Source: Bacteroidota bacterium
GTDB lineage: Bacteria; Bacteroidota; Bacteroidia; Bacteroidales; SKPS01
DNA: 64,000 nucleotides
Direction of reading: 5' to 3'
NCBI GenBank assembly: GCA_022709695.1
Contig: JAKLII010000004.1
Span: forward strand, 170,941 to 234,940
Position 1 is the first letter of the stretch, and each line of letters begins with the position of its first letter. The notes beneath the pieces were generated by a model. It was not told where the DNA came from and searched no databases. It worked only from the letters and a program-made list of their open reading frames with translations. Positions 53,863-63,500 of this stretch are shown here, piece after piece. The translations under genes and the position numbers were made by a program.

Positions 53863-56800
53863 CTATTTTAATGATGAATCAAACCTGAATCTGCTCGCCG
53901 GAGTGTCCTCCTTTCTCGAAGTGAATACTGCCCGTGGCCTGGTTACAGGAAGCAGGGATAGTGCTTCTGCAAGGATTTCCGAAGGCTCCCCGCTGCTATG
54001 CAATCCAAATGCTACCAGCAGTTTATGGAGCCACTGATATGTATTCAGATCCGATACAGGTGCCTTTTGTGCCTGGAACTGCTGGAGGATTCTCTGGGTA
54101 CTGGTAAAGCTGCCATCAAGCTCCAGGGGCAGGGATGCAGGTATGATCAGGCTGGCCAGTGCTGCAGTTTCTGTCATGTATGAATCGGAAACCACCAAGA
54201 ACGGAACCTTACTGAGCCATCTGTGAATCTCCTCCTGATCTTTGGCTTTCCCTACTGGATCTTCGCTCATGATCACCACGGTTTGTAAGGTCTCTTCCGC
54301 GAAAAGATCGGTGAGACACTTATCAGGAACTGGCAGCGATCCTGTTTTCCAGGCATCTGCAACCCTTTTCTGATGCTCTTCCGAGATATATACACCTCCG
54401 GTCAGGAACCTCTCATGCATTCCCATGTCAAAGATACCCTGGGCATTAGGCTGCTCACGCAAGGCGATCAGGCCGGCGGCGTGCTTGCCGGGTTTTCCGG
54501 TAAGGAGTGCCAGATTTTTAATCTCAAGCGCTGCTGCAGCTGTTACCTCCGACAGGTTAAAGATGAAGATGCTTTCATGATCGAGGTTGTATTGCCGTGC
54601 AATATTCTCCGTACATTGCTGGTCGCACCCTCCGGCCAGCTGAAGCATCTGTTGGTAATCCTCCTTCAGCATCTGCTCGCGGTACCCGGCAAATCCGTCG
54701 CAGTGCGCATCGATATACATCTGGTTCTGCAATCCCTCCGCAAGGATCATCCGGTTCATTGCCCTGAAGAAGTGGAAGTACGACTTAACGGTATGCACTT
54801 TATCCACCTTGGCTGCCAGCCGTGCTTCAGCCCCTGTGGTGACTAGCTCTACGGGTATTCCTGCACGGAATCTGGTACTGAAAACCAGATGATTTACCAG
54901 CGGATTGAGAAGATGAAGGTTTTCCCCGACCAGATAAATCCGTTTGGCATCTCTGATTTGCGTCAAGGGAACATTGTCACGGGTAATCTCTTCGTATCCT
55001 TTTCGGCGGCCCAGGTAAAGGAAACTATGCACATTCGGGGTCTTTACACCCCCTCTGGCAAGCTTCTGCACCTGATACAATGCCTCATTGGTAAGGGTTC
55101 CACCGGCAAAGAATGCCACTGCGGCAGGATTGGTACTCTTCAGCTTATCGGTAAGTACCTGCAGGGCCTCGTCGAAACTGATTTCCCTGAAACGGCCATT
55201 TTCCCTCAGCATGGGTTTGGTAATACGGTCGGTACGGTTGAACAGGTGATACCCGAATTTTGCCTGGGTGCCAATATTGCCCTCCGGATTCAGGTCATTG
55301 GCAACTCCTTCGGCACGCATCACAAATCCACCCTTATGCAGCAGCTTGACCTTAAAGCCTTCGCTGGTAAAAGGATCGATGCACTCCATCGATTCAAGCT
55401 TCACAGGGCCCGGCTTGAACGGTACATTTTCCGAGATGGCCGCTGTGGGGCAGGCGCTGATGCACATCCCGCACGACTCACAATGGGTTTCGGTGAGTGA
55501 GTTGCCCATCGCCGGTGCCACATAGGTCTGAAAACCACGGTTCACGAGTCCGAGGGCAGCAGCACCCACCACCTCACGACAGATGCGCACACATCTTGAG
55601 CACAGGATGCATTTGTTGTTGTCGATTTCGATATAGGGATGGGAAAAATCCACCTCATAGGTTTTAAACTCCCCGTTGAATTTCTTCTGCTCAGCCCCGT
55701 AAGTGGTGGCATGTTTTTTCAGTTTGCAGGTAAAATACTCCACGCAACCACATTCAAGGCACCGGGCTGTTTCCTGCCTGGCAATCTCTTCTGAGGCATA
55801 TCCCAGTTCCACCTCACAGAAATTATGGCGCCCGGCCGGATCCAGCACCGGCATCTCCTGCCGGAGCTGATGCAGGTATTTGTGGGCGTACTCCTCCTTT
55901 TGCTGCACCCTGAAGTTATCCCGCTTACTGAGGAACTCATAGGGGGCAGCCACCAGCGGAAGACCTTTCAGATACTGATCACAGCTCCTTGATGCTACCT
56001 TCGCCTGGGCAATCGCTTCTATCAGGGTAGCGGGACCGGTAACCCCGTCACCGGCAGCGAAAACTCCCGGAATGCCGGTCTGCAGGGTGGTTTTATCCGC
56101 ATCGATATCTCCCCACCGGTTGACCTTCAACTCACCACCCTCTGCAAATGCATTGATGTCACTGATGAAATTCACATCGGTTTTCTGACCGATGGCAGCC
56201 AGAATGATATCAACCTCCACATCAAACTCCGAACCTTCCTTCGGAACAGGCCTGCGTCTTCCGGAGGCATCCGGTTCACCCAGCTCCATCCGGATCAGGG
56301 TCATTGATTTCAGCTTTCCTGAATCGTCCTTGTTAATTTTTGTGGGATTTGTAAGGAACATATATTCCACACCTTCCAGCTTCGATTCGTGAATCTCGAT
56401 GGGATTGGCCGGCATCTCCTTTTCGGTTCTGCGATACACCACAATAACCCTATCGGCGCCGCACCGGATGGAGGTCCTGCAGCAGTCCATCGCAGTATTG
56501 CCACCCCCCACCACAGCCACGGTTTTCCCTTTGAAATCGTATTTCTGACCTGTAACCTCCATGTTTTTCAGGAAAACGATGCCCGGATACACCCCTTCTG
56601 CATCATCCCCTTCGCATCCTACTCCCGTTCCGGTTTGAGAGCCGATGGTAAGGATGGTAGCATCATATTGATCCTTTATTTCCCTGTAGCTCAAATTTTC
56701 ACCCAGCTTTTTGTGGTAGAAGATATTGGCACCCAGTTCGGTGATATTATCCACTTCCTTCTGCAGCAAGTCATTGGGAAGCCGGTATTCTGGTATTCCA

Positions 56801-57507
56801 TACCGCAGCCAACCGCCGGCGGCAGGAGCAGCTTCATAAATATCGCACTGATGTCCTTTGGTCTGCAGGAAATAGGCGGCCGAAAGCCCTCCGGGTCCAC
56901 CACCGATAATGGCAACCTTTCTCCCCGAAGAGGGGGCTATTTCAGGTACATATTTGTCGGGTGATGCGAGATCCTGATCTGCTGCAAACCGTTTCAGGTA
57001 ATCGATGCCAACCGCAGCCCCTTCGTCGAGCAGGTTGCGGCGGCAGGCCACCTCGCAGGGACGCACACAAACGCGGCCGCAAATGGCAGGAAGGGGGTTC
57101 ACCTCCTTGATGAGCCCAATGGCTTCTTTGTATAATCCTTTTTCAATCAGAGAAATATATCCCTGCACATCTACCCCGGCCGGACAGGTTTGCTTGCAGG
57201 GTGCCATACAGTCGGCATAGTGGTTACTCAGCAGCAGATCGAGGGCCATCTTCCGCGCTTTTTTCACCCGTGCATTTTCGGTCTCAACGCGCATCCCTTC
57301 AGCGATGCGGGTAGAGCAGGCGGGCTGAAGGGTACGTAGCCCTTCGACCTCCACCACACAGATGTAGCAAGAAGAGTAGGGCTCGATGCGCGGATCGTTG
57401 CATAGTGTTGGTATTTCAATGCCATAGCGGGTTGCCGCATTCAGGATGGTATCCCCTTTGAGCCCCCTGGCTGGTTTACCGTTCAGGATTATATTGAGTT
57501 CTTCCAT
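53863..57507 (-). CDS. Fused NuoG-like / GltD-like / molybdopterin-oxidoreductase-like large subunit
   Basis: About 1214 residues. Start at 57507 is chosen (MEELNIILNGKPARG opens the 2Fe-2S domain); the frame extends to 57582 but that would overlap the upstream gene. Order: 2Fe-2S domain (Cys 36, 47, 50, 64), Cys-rich GltD-type N-domain (CMAPCKQTCPAGV, CGRVCVRPCEVAC), FAD site VAIIGGGPGG near 198, NAD(P) site VAVVGGGNTAMD, a Cys-rich CLECGC segment, two 4Fe-4S motifs (CILCSRCVRIC, CESCGMCISAC), and a C-terminal domain like formate-dehydrogenase alpha (ISFDEALQVLTDKLK) without the usual cysteine ligands or a catalytic Cys/Sec. It probably passes electrons between NADH via NuoE/F, an FAD site and ferredoxin or NADP. 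Bifurcation is a possibility, not shown. Confidence 0.8.
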   Translation of the reverse strand: MEELNIILNGKPARGLKGDTILNAATRYGIEIPTLCNDPRIEPYSSCYICVVEVEGLRTLQPACSTRIAEGMRVETENARVKKARKMALDLLLSNHYADCMAPCKQTCPAGVDVQGYISLIEKGLYKEAIGLIKEVNPLPAICGRVCVRPCEVACRRNLLDEGAAVGIDYLKRFAADQDLASPDKYVPEIAPSSGRKVAIIGGGPGGLSAAYFLQTKGHQCDIYEAAPAAGGWLRYGIPEYRLPNDLLQKEVDNITELGANIFYHKKLGENLSYREIKDQYDATILTIGSQTGTGVGCEGDDAEGVYPGIVFLKNMEVTGQKYDFKGKTVAVVGGGNTAMDCCRTSIRCGADRVIVVYRRTEKEMPANPIEIHESKLEGVEYMFLTNPTKINKDDSGKLKSMTLIRMELGEPDASGRRRPVPKEGSEFDVEVDIILAAIGQKTDVNFISDINAFAEGGELKVNRWGDIDADKTTLQTGIPGVFAAGDGVTGPATLIEAIAQAKVASRSCDQYLKGLPLVAAPYEFLSKRDNFRVQQKEEYAHKYLHQLRQEMPVLDPAGRHNFCEVELGYASEEIARQETARCLECGCVEYFTCKLKKHATTYGAEQKKFNGEFKTYEVDFSHPYIEIDNNKCILCSRCVRICREVVGAAALGLVNRGFQTYVAPAMGNSLTETHCESCGMCISACPTAAISENVPFKPGPVKLESMECIDPFTSEGFKVKLLHKGGFVMRAEGVANDLNPEGNIGTQAKFGYHLFNRTDRITKPMLRENGRFREISFDEALQVLTDKLKSTNPAAVAFFAGGTLTNEALYQVQKLARGGVKTPNVHSFLYLGRRKGYEEITRDNVPLTQIRDAKRIYLVGENLHLLNPLVNHLVFSTRFRAGIPVELVTTGAEARLAAKVDKVHTVKSYFHFFRAMNRMILAEGLQNQMYIDAHCDGFAGYREQMLKEDYQQMLQLAGGCDQQCTENIARQYNLDHESIFIFNLSEVTAAAALEIKNLALLTGKPGKHAAGLIALREQPNAQGIFDMGMHERFLTGGVYISEEHQKRVADAWKTGSLPVPDKCLTDLFAEETLQTVVIMSEDPVGKAKDQEEIHRWLSKVPFLVVSDSYMTETAALASLIIPASLPLELDGSFTSTQRILQQFQAQKAPVSDLNTYQWLHKLLVAFGLHSSGEPSEILAEALSLLPVTRPRAVFTSRKEDTPASRFRFDSSLK

Positions 57508-57532
57508 AATGATTTCAGGTTTTTTCTTCAGA

Positions 57533-59311
57533 TTAAATAAGCCTGATGGCTTCAAACTTACACCTTGAATAACAGTCGCCACATTTGATACACTTGTCCT
57601 GGTGGATGAAATGCACCTCCTTCTTGTTGCCCGTTATGGCTTCCACCGGACATTTTTTGGCACACACCATACACCCGGTACATGCCTCCGGGATGATTTC
57701 GTAGGTCAGCAGGTTCTTGCAAACCTTGGCAGGGCATTTCTTCTGGTTGATATGCGCTTCATATTCATCCCTGAAGTACTTGATGGTGGTAAGCACCGGA
57801 TTTGGTGCCGTTTGCCCCAATCCGCACAGTGAGCTGTCCTTGATCTGATGCGCCAGTTCCCCGAGCATCTCTATGTCGCCTTCATGCCCGTCGCCACTGC
57901 AGATGCGCTCAAGAATCTCGAGCATCCTTTTGGTGCCGATCCTGCAGAAAGTACACTTGCCGCACGACTCTTTCTGGGTAAAATCGAGGAAGAAGCGGGC
58001 CATATCCACCATGCAGGTGGTTTCGTCCATCACCACCATCCCTCCGGATCCCATAATGGCGCCGGTGGCGTTCACAGAATCATAATCCACAATGGTTTCA
58101 CCAAGGTAGGCAGGAATACAGCCTCCTGAAGGCCCTCCCAGCTGCACAGCCTTGAACTGCTTGTTCCCTTTGATACCGCCACCCAGTTTGTAGATGATAT
58201 CGTTGATGGTAATACCCATGGGTACCTCTACCAAACCACCATTCTTGATTTTTCCGGCAAGGGCAAAAACCTTGGTCCCTTTCGACTTCTCGGTTCCGTA
58301 GGCAGCATAGGCAGCAGCACCGTTCAGGATAATCCACGGGATATTGCCGTAGGTTTCCACATTATTGATGTTGGTAGGTTTTTTCCACAGCCCGGATTCA
58401 GCCGGAAAAGGCGGGCGCTTCGTCGGCATCCCGCGCTTGCCTTCAACTGAGGCCATCAGGGCGGTCTCTTCACCACATACAAAAGCCCCGGCTCCTTCCT
58501 TTACATACAAATCGAAATTAAAACCTTTGATCCCGGCAACGTCGGTACCCAAAAAGCCGTTTTTCCGGGCCTGGCCGATGGCAATATCAAGCCGCTTAAG
58601 CGCCAGAGGATATTCAGCCCTGCAATAGATGACCCCTTCCGATGCTCCGATGGCATAACCGGCAATGATCATCCCCTCAAGTACCGCGTGGGGATCTCCC
58701 TCCAGAAGCGAACGATCCATAAAGGCCCCGGGGTCCCCCTCATCGGCATTGCAGATCACATATTTTTTATCGGCTTTGTTATTAAAGGCAAAGCGCCATT
58801 TCATGCCGGTAGGGAAACCTCCGCCACCGCGCCCGCGGATGCCGGAATCGAGCACCTCCTGAATCACCTGCTCAGGGGTAAGTCCCTTACCCGCAATCAT
58901 CGCGATGGCTTTATAAGCCCCCTTGGCCCTTGCCTCCTCAATGGATTCCGGATCTATCTGACCGCAATTGCGAAGCGCAATTTTCACCTGTCCCCTGAAG
59001 AAGGAGTCATCAGGAGTTGCAAATAGATCTGTGTGAACCACATAGTCCCGGATTACCTCATGATTCACCACATGCCGGTCGAGTAGTTCCACCGCCCTGG
59101 CTTCGTTCACTTCACCATAAATATAGTGTCCTGTATCATCGATCACCTCCACCAGGGGTTCGCGAAAACACATCCCGACACAACTGGTTTTCTTTAACTC
59201 AAAATCGAGCTTTTCCACCTCACGGATCGCCCTGATCTTGTCATATACTTTTCCGGCGCCGGCAGCAATCCCGCAACTGCCAAGTCCCACGATTACCTGT
59301 GTCTTTCCCAT
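57533..59311 (-). CDS. NuoF-like NADH-binding subunit with extra ferredoxin domains
   Basis: A 592-residue flavoprotein of the NuoF/HydB/HndC type. An N-terminal thioredoxin-like segment (GLGSCGIAAGAGK, TSCVGMC) shows three Cys. The NADH/FMN domain has the Gly-rich RGRGGGGFPTGMKW and CNADEGDPGAFMDR, with GAGAFVCGEETALM later. A SLBB region and the 4Fe-4S motif ESCGKCTFCRIGT follow, and the C-terminus adds two 4Fe-4S ferredoxin motifs (CTGCMVCAKKCP, CIKCGDCYSRC). It oxidises or reduces NAD and links to the large subunit encoded 25 bases downstream. Confidence 0.9.
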   Translation of the reverse strand: MGKTQVIVGLGSCGIAAGAGKVYDKIRAIREVEKLDFELKKTSCVGMCFREPLVEVIDDTGHYIYGEVNEARAVELLDRHVVNHEVIRDYVVHTDLFATPDDSFFRGQVKIALRNCGQIDPESIEEARAKGAYKAIAMIAGKGLTPEQVIQEVLDSGIRGRGGGGFPTGMKWRFAFNNKADKKYVICNADEGDPGAFMDRSLLEGDPHAVLEGMIIAGYAIGASEGVIYCRAEYPLALKRLDIAIGQARKNGFLGTDVAGIKGFNFDLYVKEGAGAFVCGEETALMASVEGKRGMPTKRPPFPAESGLWKKPTNINNVETYGNIPWIILNGAAAYAAYGTEKSKGTKVFALAGKIKNGGLVEVPMGITINDIIYKLGGGIKGNKQFKAVQLGGPSGGCIPAYLGETIVDYDSVNATGAIMGSGGMVVMDETTCMVDMARFFLDFTQKESCGKCTFCRIGTKRMLEILERICSGDGHEGDIEMLGELAHQIKDSSLCGLGQTAPNPVLTTIKYFRDEYEAHINQKKCPAKVCKNLLTYEIIPEACTGCMVCAKKCPVEAITGNKKEVHFIHQDKCIKCGDCYSRCKFEAIRLI

Positions 59312-59332
59312 AAAGTTTTGGATTACTGGTTC

Positions 59333-59851
59333 TTAATTATTTTCCGCAAGCCGGATGTCTTTGATCACTTTCACGGCATCCTTGCCTGTGAGATTTCCAT
59401 AGGTCTCCTTACCGATCATCATCACCGGGGCAAGTGAGCAGCACCCCAGACAGGCAACCGACTCAAGGGTAAACAGCCCGTCTGTCGTGGTGCCGCCATC
59501 CTCTACGTCCAAAGCCTCAACCAGCGCCTCCGAGATCTTTGGAGCCGACTGCACATGGCAGGCCGTTCCATGGCATACCTTAATGATATGCTTTCCAACT
59601 GGGGCAAACCTGAACTGCGCATAAAAGGTGGCAACCCCGTAGAGCTCACTGAGCGGTATACCAGTTTCATCCGACAGACGGATAAATGCCGCACGGGGTA
59701 TGAAGCTGAAACACTCCTGGGTGCCCTGCAGCAAAGGAATTACATTACCTTTCCTGTTTCTGTATTTTGCGATCAGGCTGTCAATCAGTGTCAGATCAAC
59801 ATCCTGAACCGGAGATGGAATTTTCTCCTGAGGGATCCTGCCAATTCTCAT
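59333..59851 (-). CDS. NuoE-like [2Fe-2S] subunit
   Basis: A 172-residue thioredoxin-like 2Fe-2S protein with the full ligand set in CHGTAC and CLGCC, and typical segments LYGVATFYAQF and GLFTLESVACLGCC. It is the small partner of NuoF-type subunits in complex I and in NADH-linked hydrogenases and dehydrogenases. First gene of the run, 21 bases before the NuoF-like gene, with a -7 element at 59875-59882. Confidence 0.92.
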   Translation of the reverse strand: MRIGRIPQEKIPSPVQDVDLTLIDSLIAKYRNRKGNVIPLLQGTQECFSFIPRAAFIRLSDETGIPLSELYGVATFYAQFRFAPVGKHIIKVCHGTACHVQSAPKISEALVEALDVEDGGTTTDGLFTLESVACLGCCSLAPVMMIGKETYGNLTGKDAVKVIKDIRLAENN

Positions 59852-59874
59852 AGTGTATAAAATTTGTTAACGGC

Positions 59875-59882
59875 CAAAAGTA
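59875..59882 (-). promoter_or_regulatory. -7 element of the NuoEF-type operon
   Basis: Minus strand TACTTTTG matches TAnnTTTG, 23 bases before the NuoE-like start. Confidence 0.5.
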
Positions 59883-60558
59883 TAAAATTGGAATGTCAGG
59901 GGCGTACCTTCATTTCAATTTAGAGCCATTTTAAATAAGAGTATGCTTGATTCATTAAAAGCAACTAAAAAATAGATATTACGTAAGATAACAGGAATCA
60001 CACATTTAGATTGATTATATATGACCACTCAATGCGAGTTTTTGATATCCAGGTAGTATGAAATTAATGTAAATAATTCTTTAATTCCTGATAATTCAAT
60101 CAAGTACAGAGAAAACACATATTTAAATGATACGAAAGGTGGCAAAATTTTAACTCTTAAAATAACTATAATTAATTTTGAATAAGACATTCACGGAATC
60201 AGATTCAATACTTTTCCGATTTCACACATAATTTAACATATGGTTAACATAATTTATACGAAAAAAAATTTGCATAATTCGATTTATTTATTTTTAATTT
60301 GTACTGTCTATTTTAACAGTTTATTGTATTTTTTGTAAATAGTCACGATTCTAATGAAAATTATATATATTTAACCCTACAACTCAGGCAGATGGTAAAT
60401 TACATCAAATATAAAATACAAGTAATTATATATATATAAATAAAATTAATTCTATGAACGCAATAAGCACTCATGCATATCCATTTCGAGAATTGAGTAT
60501 TGTACGAATATTATTTAATTTTTATTCAATATATTAACTTTAATTTATCAATAAAGAA
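59883..60558. other. Long AT-rich intergenic region
   Basis: About 675 bases with very low GC, runs of A and T and a TATATATATATA stretch near 60429. No gene or tRNA was found. It probably holds the promoter of the giant secreted protein to the right (a TAACTTTA sequence lies near 60534-60541). Confidence 0.4.
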
Positions 60559-63500
60559 ATGACTCTATCCATTCAGGGAAGAAGTAGCATCTTTTTGATG
60601 TTTATAGCGATTCTCTGTAATTTGGCTGAGTCAGAAGCACAATGCAGTGCAACTTTCCATGTAAGCTCCTTATATGCCTGCCTTAACGGCCCTTCTCCGG
60701 TAATCACCATTACCTGTATAAATGGAACACCAGAATACACTTTATACTATACGGTAAAGGGCATCAATCAAATCCCGTTGCAATCCATCAGCGGAATTGC
60801 GACCATATTGGTACCAACCAGTACCGCAGGTCCAATTGAATATAAATTCGACTCAATCATGGATTTCAATCTGAATAAGGGGTATTTCAACCAGACCTTT
60901 AGTATAATTATTGACAACACCGCCCCCTCACCAGCAAATCCAGCAATCGTTTCACCATTTTTAGTACAGAGTGGCATCCAAACAGCTTGTTATATCAATT
61001 CCGCAACGACACCAGGTGGTGCCCCGGCATTTAACCCCACCTTAGCTGCATCCTATTATTCTGATAATTGCCCTGGGACTCTTACAGCCACTTTAGTCAA
61101 CACAATCGTTACAGGAAATAATTGCTCATGGGAATTATCCTATATATTCAACATATCAGATAGTTGCGGAAACACCAGAACCAACCAGGTTTTAAAATAT
61201 ACCGGAGGTGATGGCACTCCCCCGGTTTTTAATACCTGCCCCGGCAATTTAACATTGCAAAGTACAGATAGTATCCCTGCGGCAAGCCTCGTGACGGCAA
61301 CAGACAATTGCGGAAATACCCTTACCGTCAACCTGATGAACACAGCAAGCTATCTCGAAATACCCTTTGGCTTACTGAATAAGCCTGGGTATTGTCCGGA
61401 TAGTTTATACAGATACTATATTGTTCAAGACGGTTGCCTTAACAGGGATACATGCTTCCAGAAAATTCTGGTTCTGAATGACACAACCTGTGAAATTTGT
61501 CAGCAAAGTGTAAACTACTATCAGGTTGACCTGACATCCTCCCCTTCAGCGTCTGCTACCTTATTAAACCTGGAACGAAAAGGACTTTGCTGTAATGAAA
61601 CATCTCCATCAAGGTGTATTGCTTTCAATATGCAACTACATCCGAATACAGCGGGTCTGATGATTGAAATTCAGAATGGGGGAGTATGGACTGCACAGGG
61701 GCAGATTCAGGCAGGTGAATGGAACCTGAATTGTTCACCAGGTATATTCAATGGAACCATCATGTGTTTATCCGGAGCCACAATATTCACGCTAACTCAT
61801 TGTAAACCTGGTGGTAATGATGTTGGATACCGCTTTACAGCATACGAAGGTATGGCAGTATCACCTGGATGGACTATAAGAAAAGGATGTACAACCTCAA
61901 AAACAGTGACTGTCTCAGGGGTGTACGATACCTCAGTCGTTTTTCATGACCTGACGGGTAACGGTCAGTACCTATCTTACCTCTCCCACCCCACGGGAAG
62001 TCTTACGACAACATTCAATCCTGATTCCCTGGCACCCTCCACTATAAGCTATGCTGTCTGCGGTTCACTTAACCAAACATCTTGTAGTGGAGGTACTCAA
62101 TGTGACACCATTACTTTTTATATTGTAGATCCCATTGGAATTCAGCTGATTATTCCGCCGGTCATTTGTCCTGATAACCCTTTGGCAGTTTATGCAACTG
62201 CCTATCCCTATTCCAATCTCTATCAGTATTACTGGTATTCCGGACATGATAGTACAGGACAATTATTACAAACAGGGGGAAACTATTTCTTGCCCAATAC
62301 ATCAGGCCCTTATTCTGTGGTGGCAGTTGACATTTCATCAGGGTTAGATTGTAATACAGCCCTCCGAAACTTCGATATAACCTTCGATACCCTTGGGCCT
62401 GATATAATTGCCCCAGACACTCTCCACATTGATTGTCATAATTCTGACATTAATGGAACCATATGGCAATGGTTAAATACTGCATCTGCATCAGACCCTA
62501 ATAATGCGACATACTCCTTAGCGATCAGTCATAATTACTCCCCCTTCCCCATTTACTGCGGATCAACACAACAGGTTGTATTCTACGTATCTGACAGTTG
62601 TGGCAATATTTCATCAGACACTTCCTATATCATTGTGTACGATTCTATCAAACCAGTGATAACATCAGCCGGAATGGATACAACTATTCACTGCCTTGAT
62701 ATTCCGTACTTTACATCGCCTAATATAATTGATCTTTGTGATCCCAATCCCGTATTGAGCAGCTTTGACCTGATAACACCGGGTCTTTGTGCAACATCCT
62801 ATATATTAACCAGATACTGGTGGGGGCAGGATGCCTGCGGTAATTTGAGTGATACGGTGCATCAATCAGTGACAGTGATCGATACGATTCCACCCTATTT
62901 ATTTGGCGGTGCTGTACCAGTACAATCTACGGTAGCATGCCTGAATCAGGCAGCACCTCCACTTATTCTTCCAACAATCATTGATGATTGTGAAGGTGTT
63001 ATACAACCTCCCACTCCAATTATCAACGACACTCCAAATCCAATTGTTTGCAACGGAACCCGCAGGTATACATATAATTATGCAGACTGCATGGGGAATA
63101 CACTTTCATGGTACTATACCTACACCATCGAGTACCAGCCCTTCCCCGTCATCCCGCCCTCCTTCGACACCGTGGACTGCGTGGCCTCGATCGTCCTTCC
63201 CCAACTGCCCCTTGTAGTGGATCACTGCGGTAACACTCTGGTAGGTCAAGGCCCTGTGCAAAGCGCCATCCCAGCCTGCGAAGGGAATATCACCTACCTG
63301 TGGACCTTCACCGACTGCGAGGGAAACTCCCAGAACTACGTTCACACCGTTACCATTGAATACGAACCCTTCCCTGCCATCGCCCCCACCTTCGATACGG
63401 TGGACTGCGTGGCCTCGATCGTCCTTCCCTCACTTCCTACCATAGTGGATCACTGCGGTAACACTCTGGTAGGTCAAGGCCCTGTGCAAAGCGCCATCCC

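Noticed and set aside
54373..56964. Several plus-strand frames of 157-203 codons
   Set aside because: They are antisense to the NuoG-like fusion gene, which has clear domains and cofactor motifs over its whole length.
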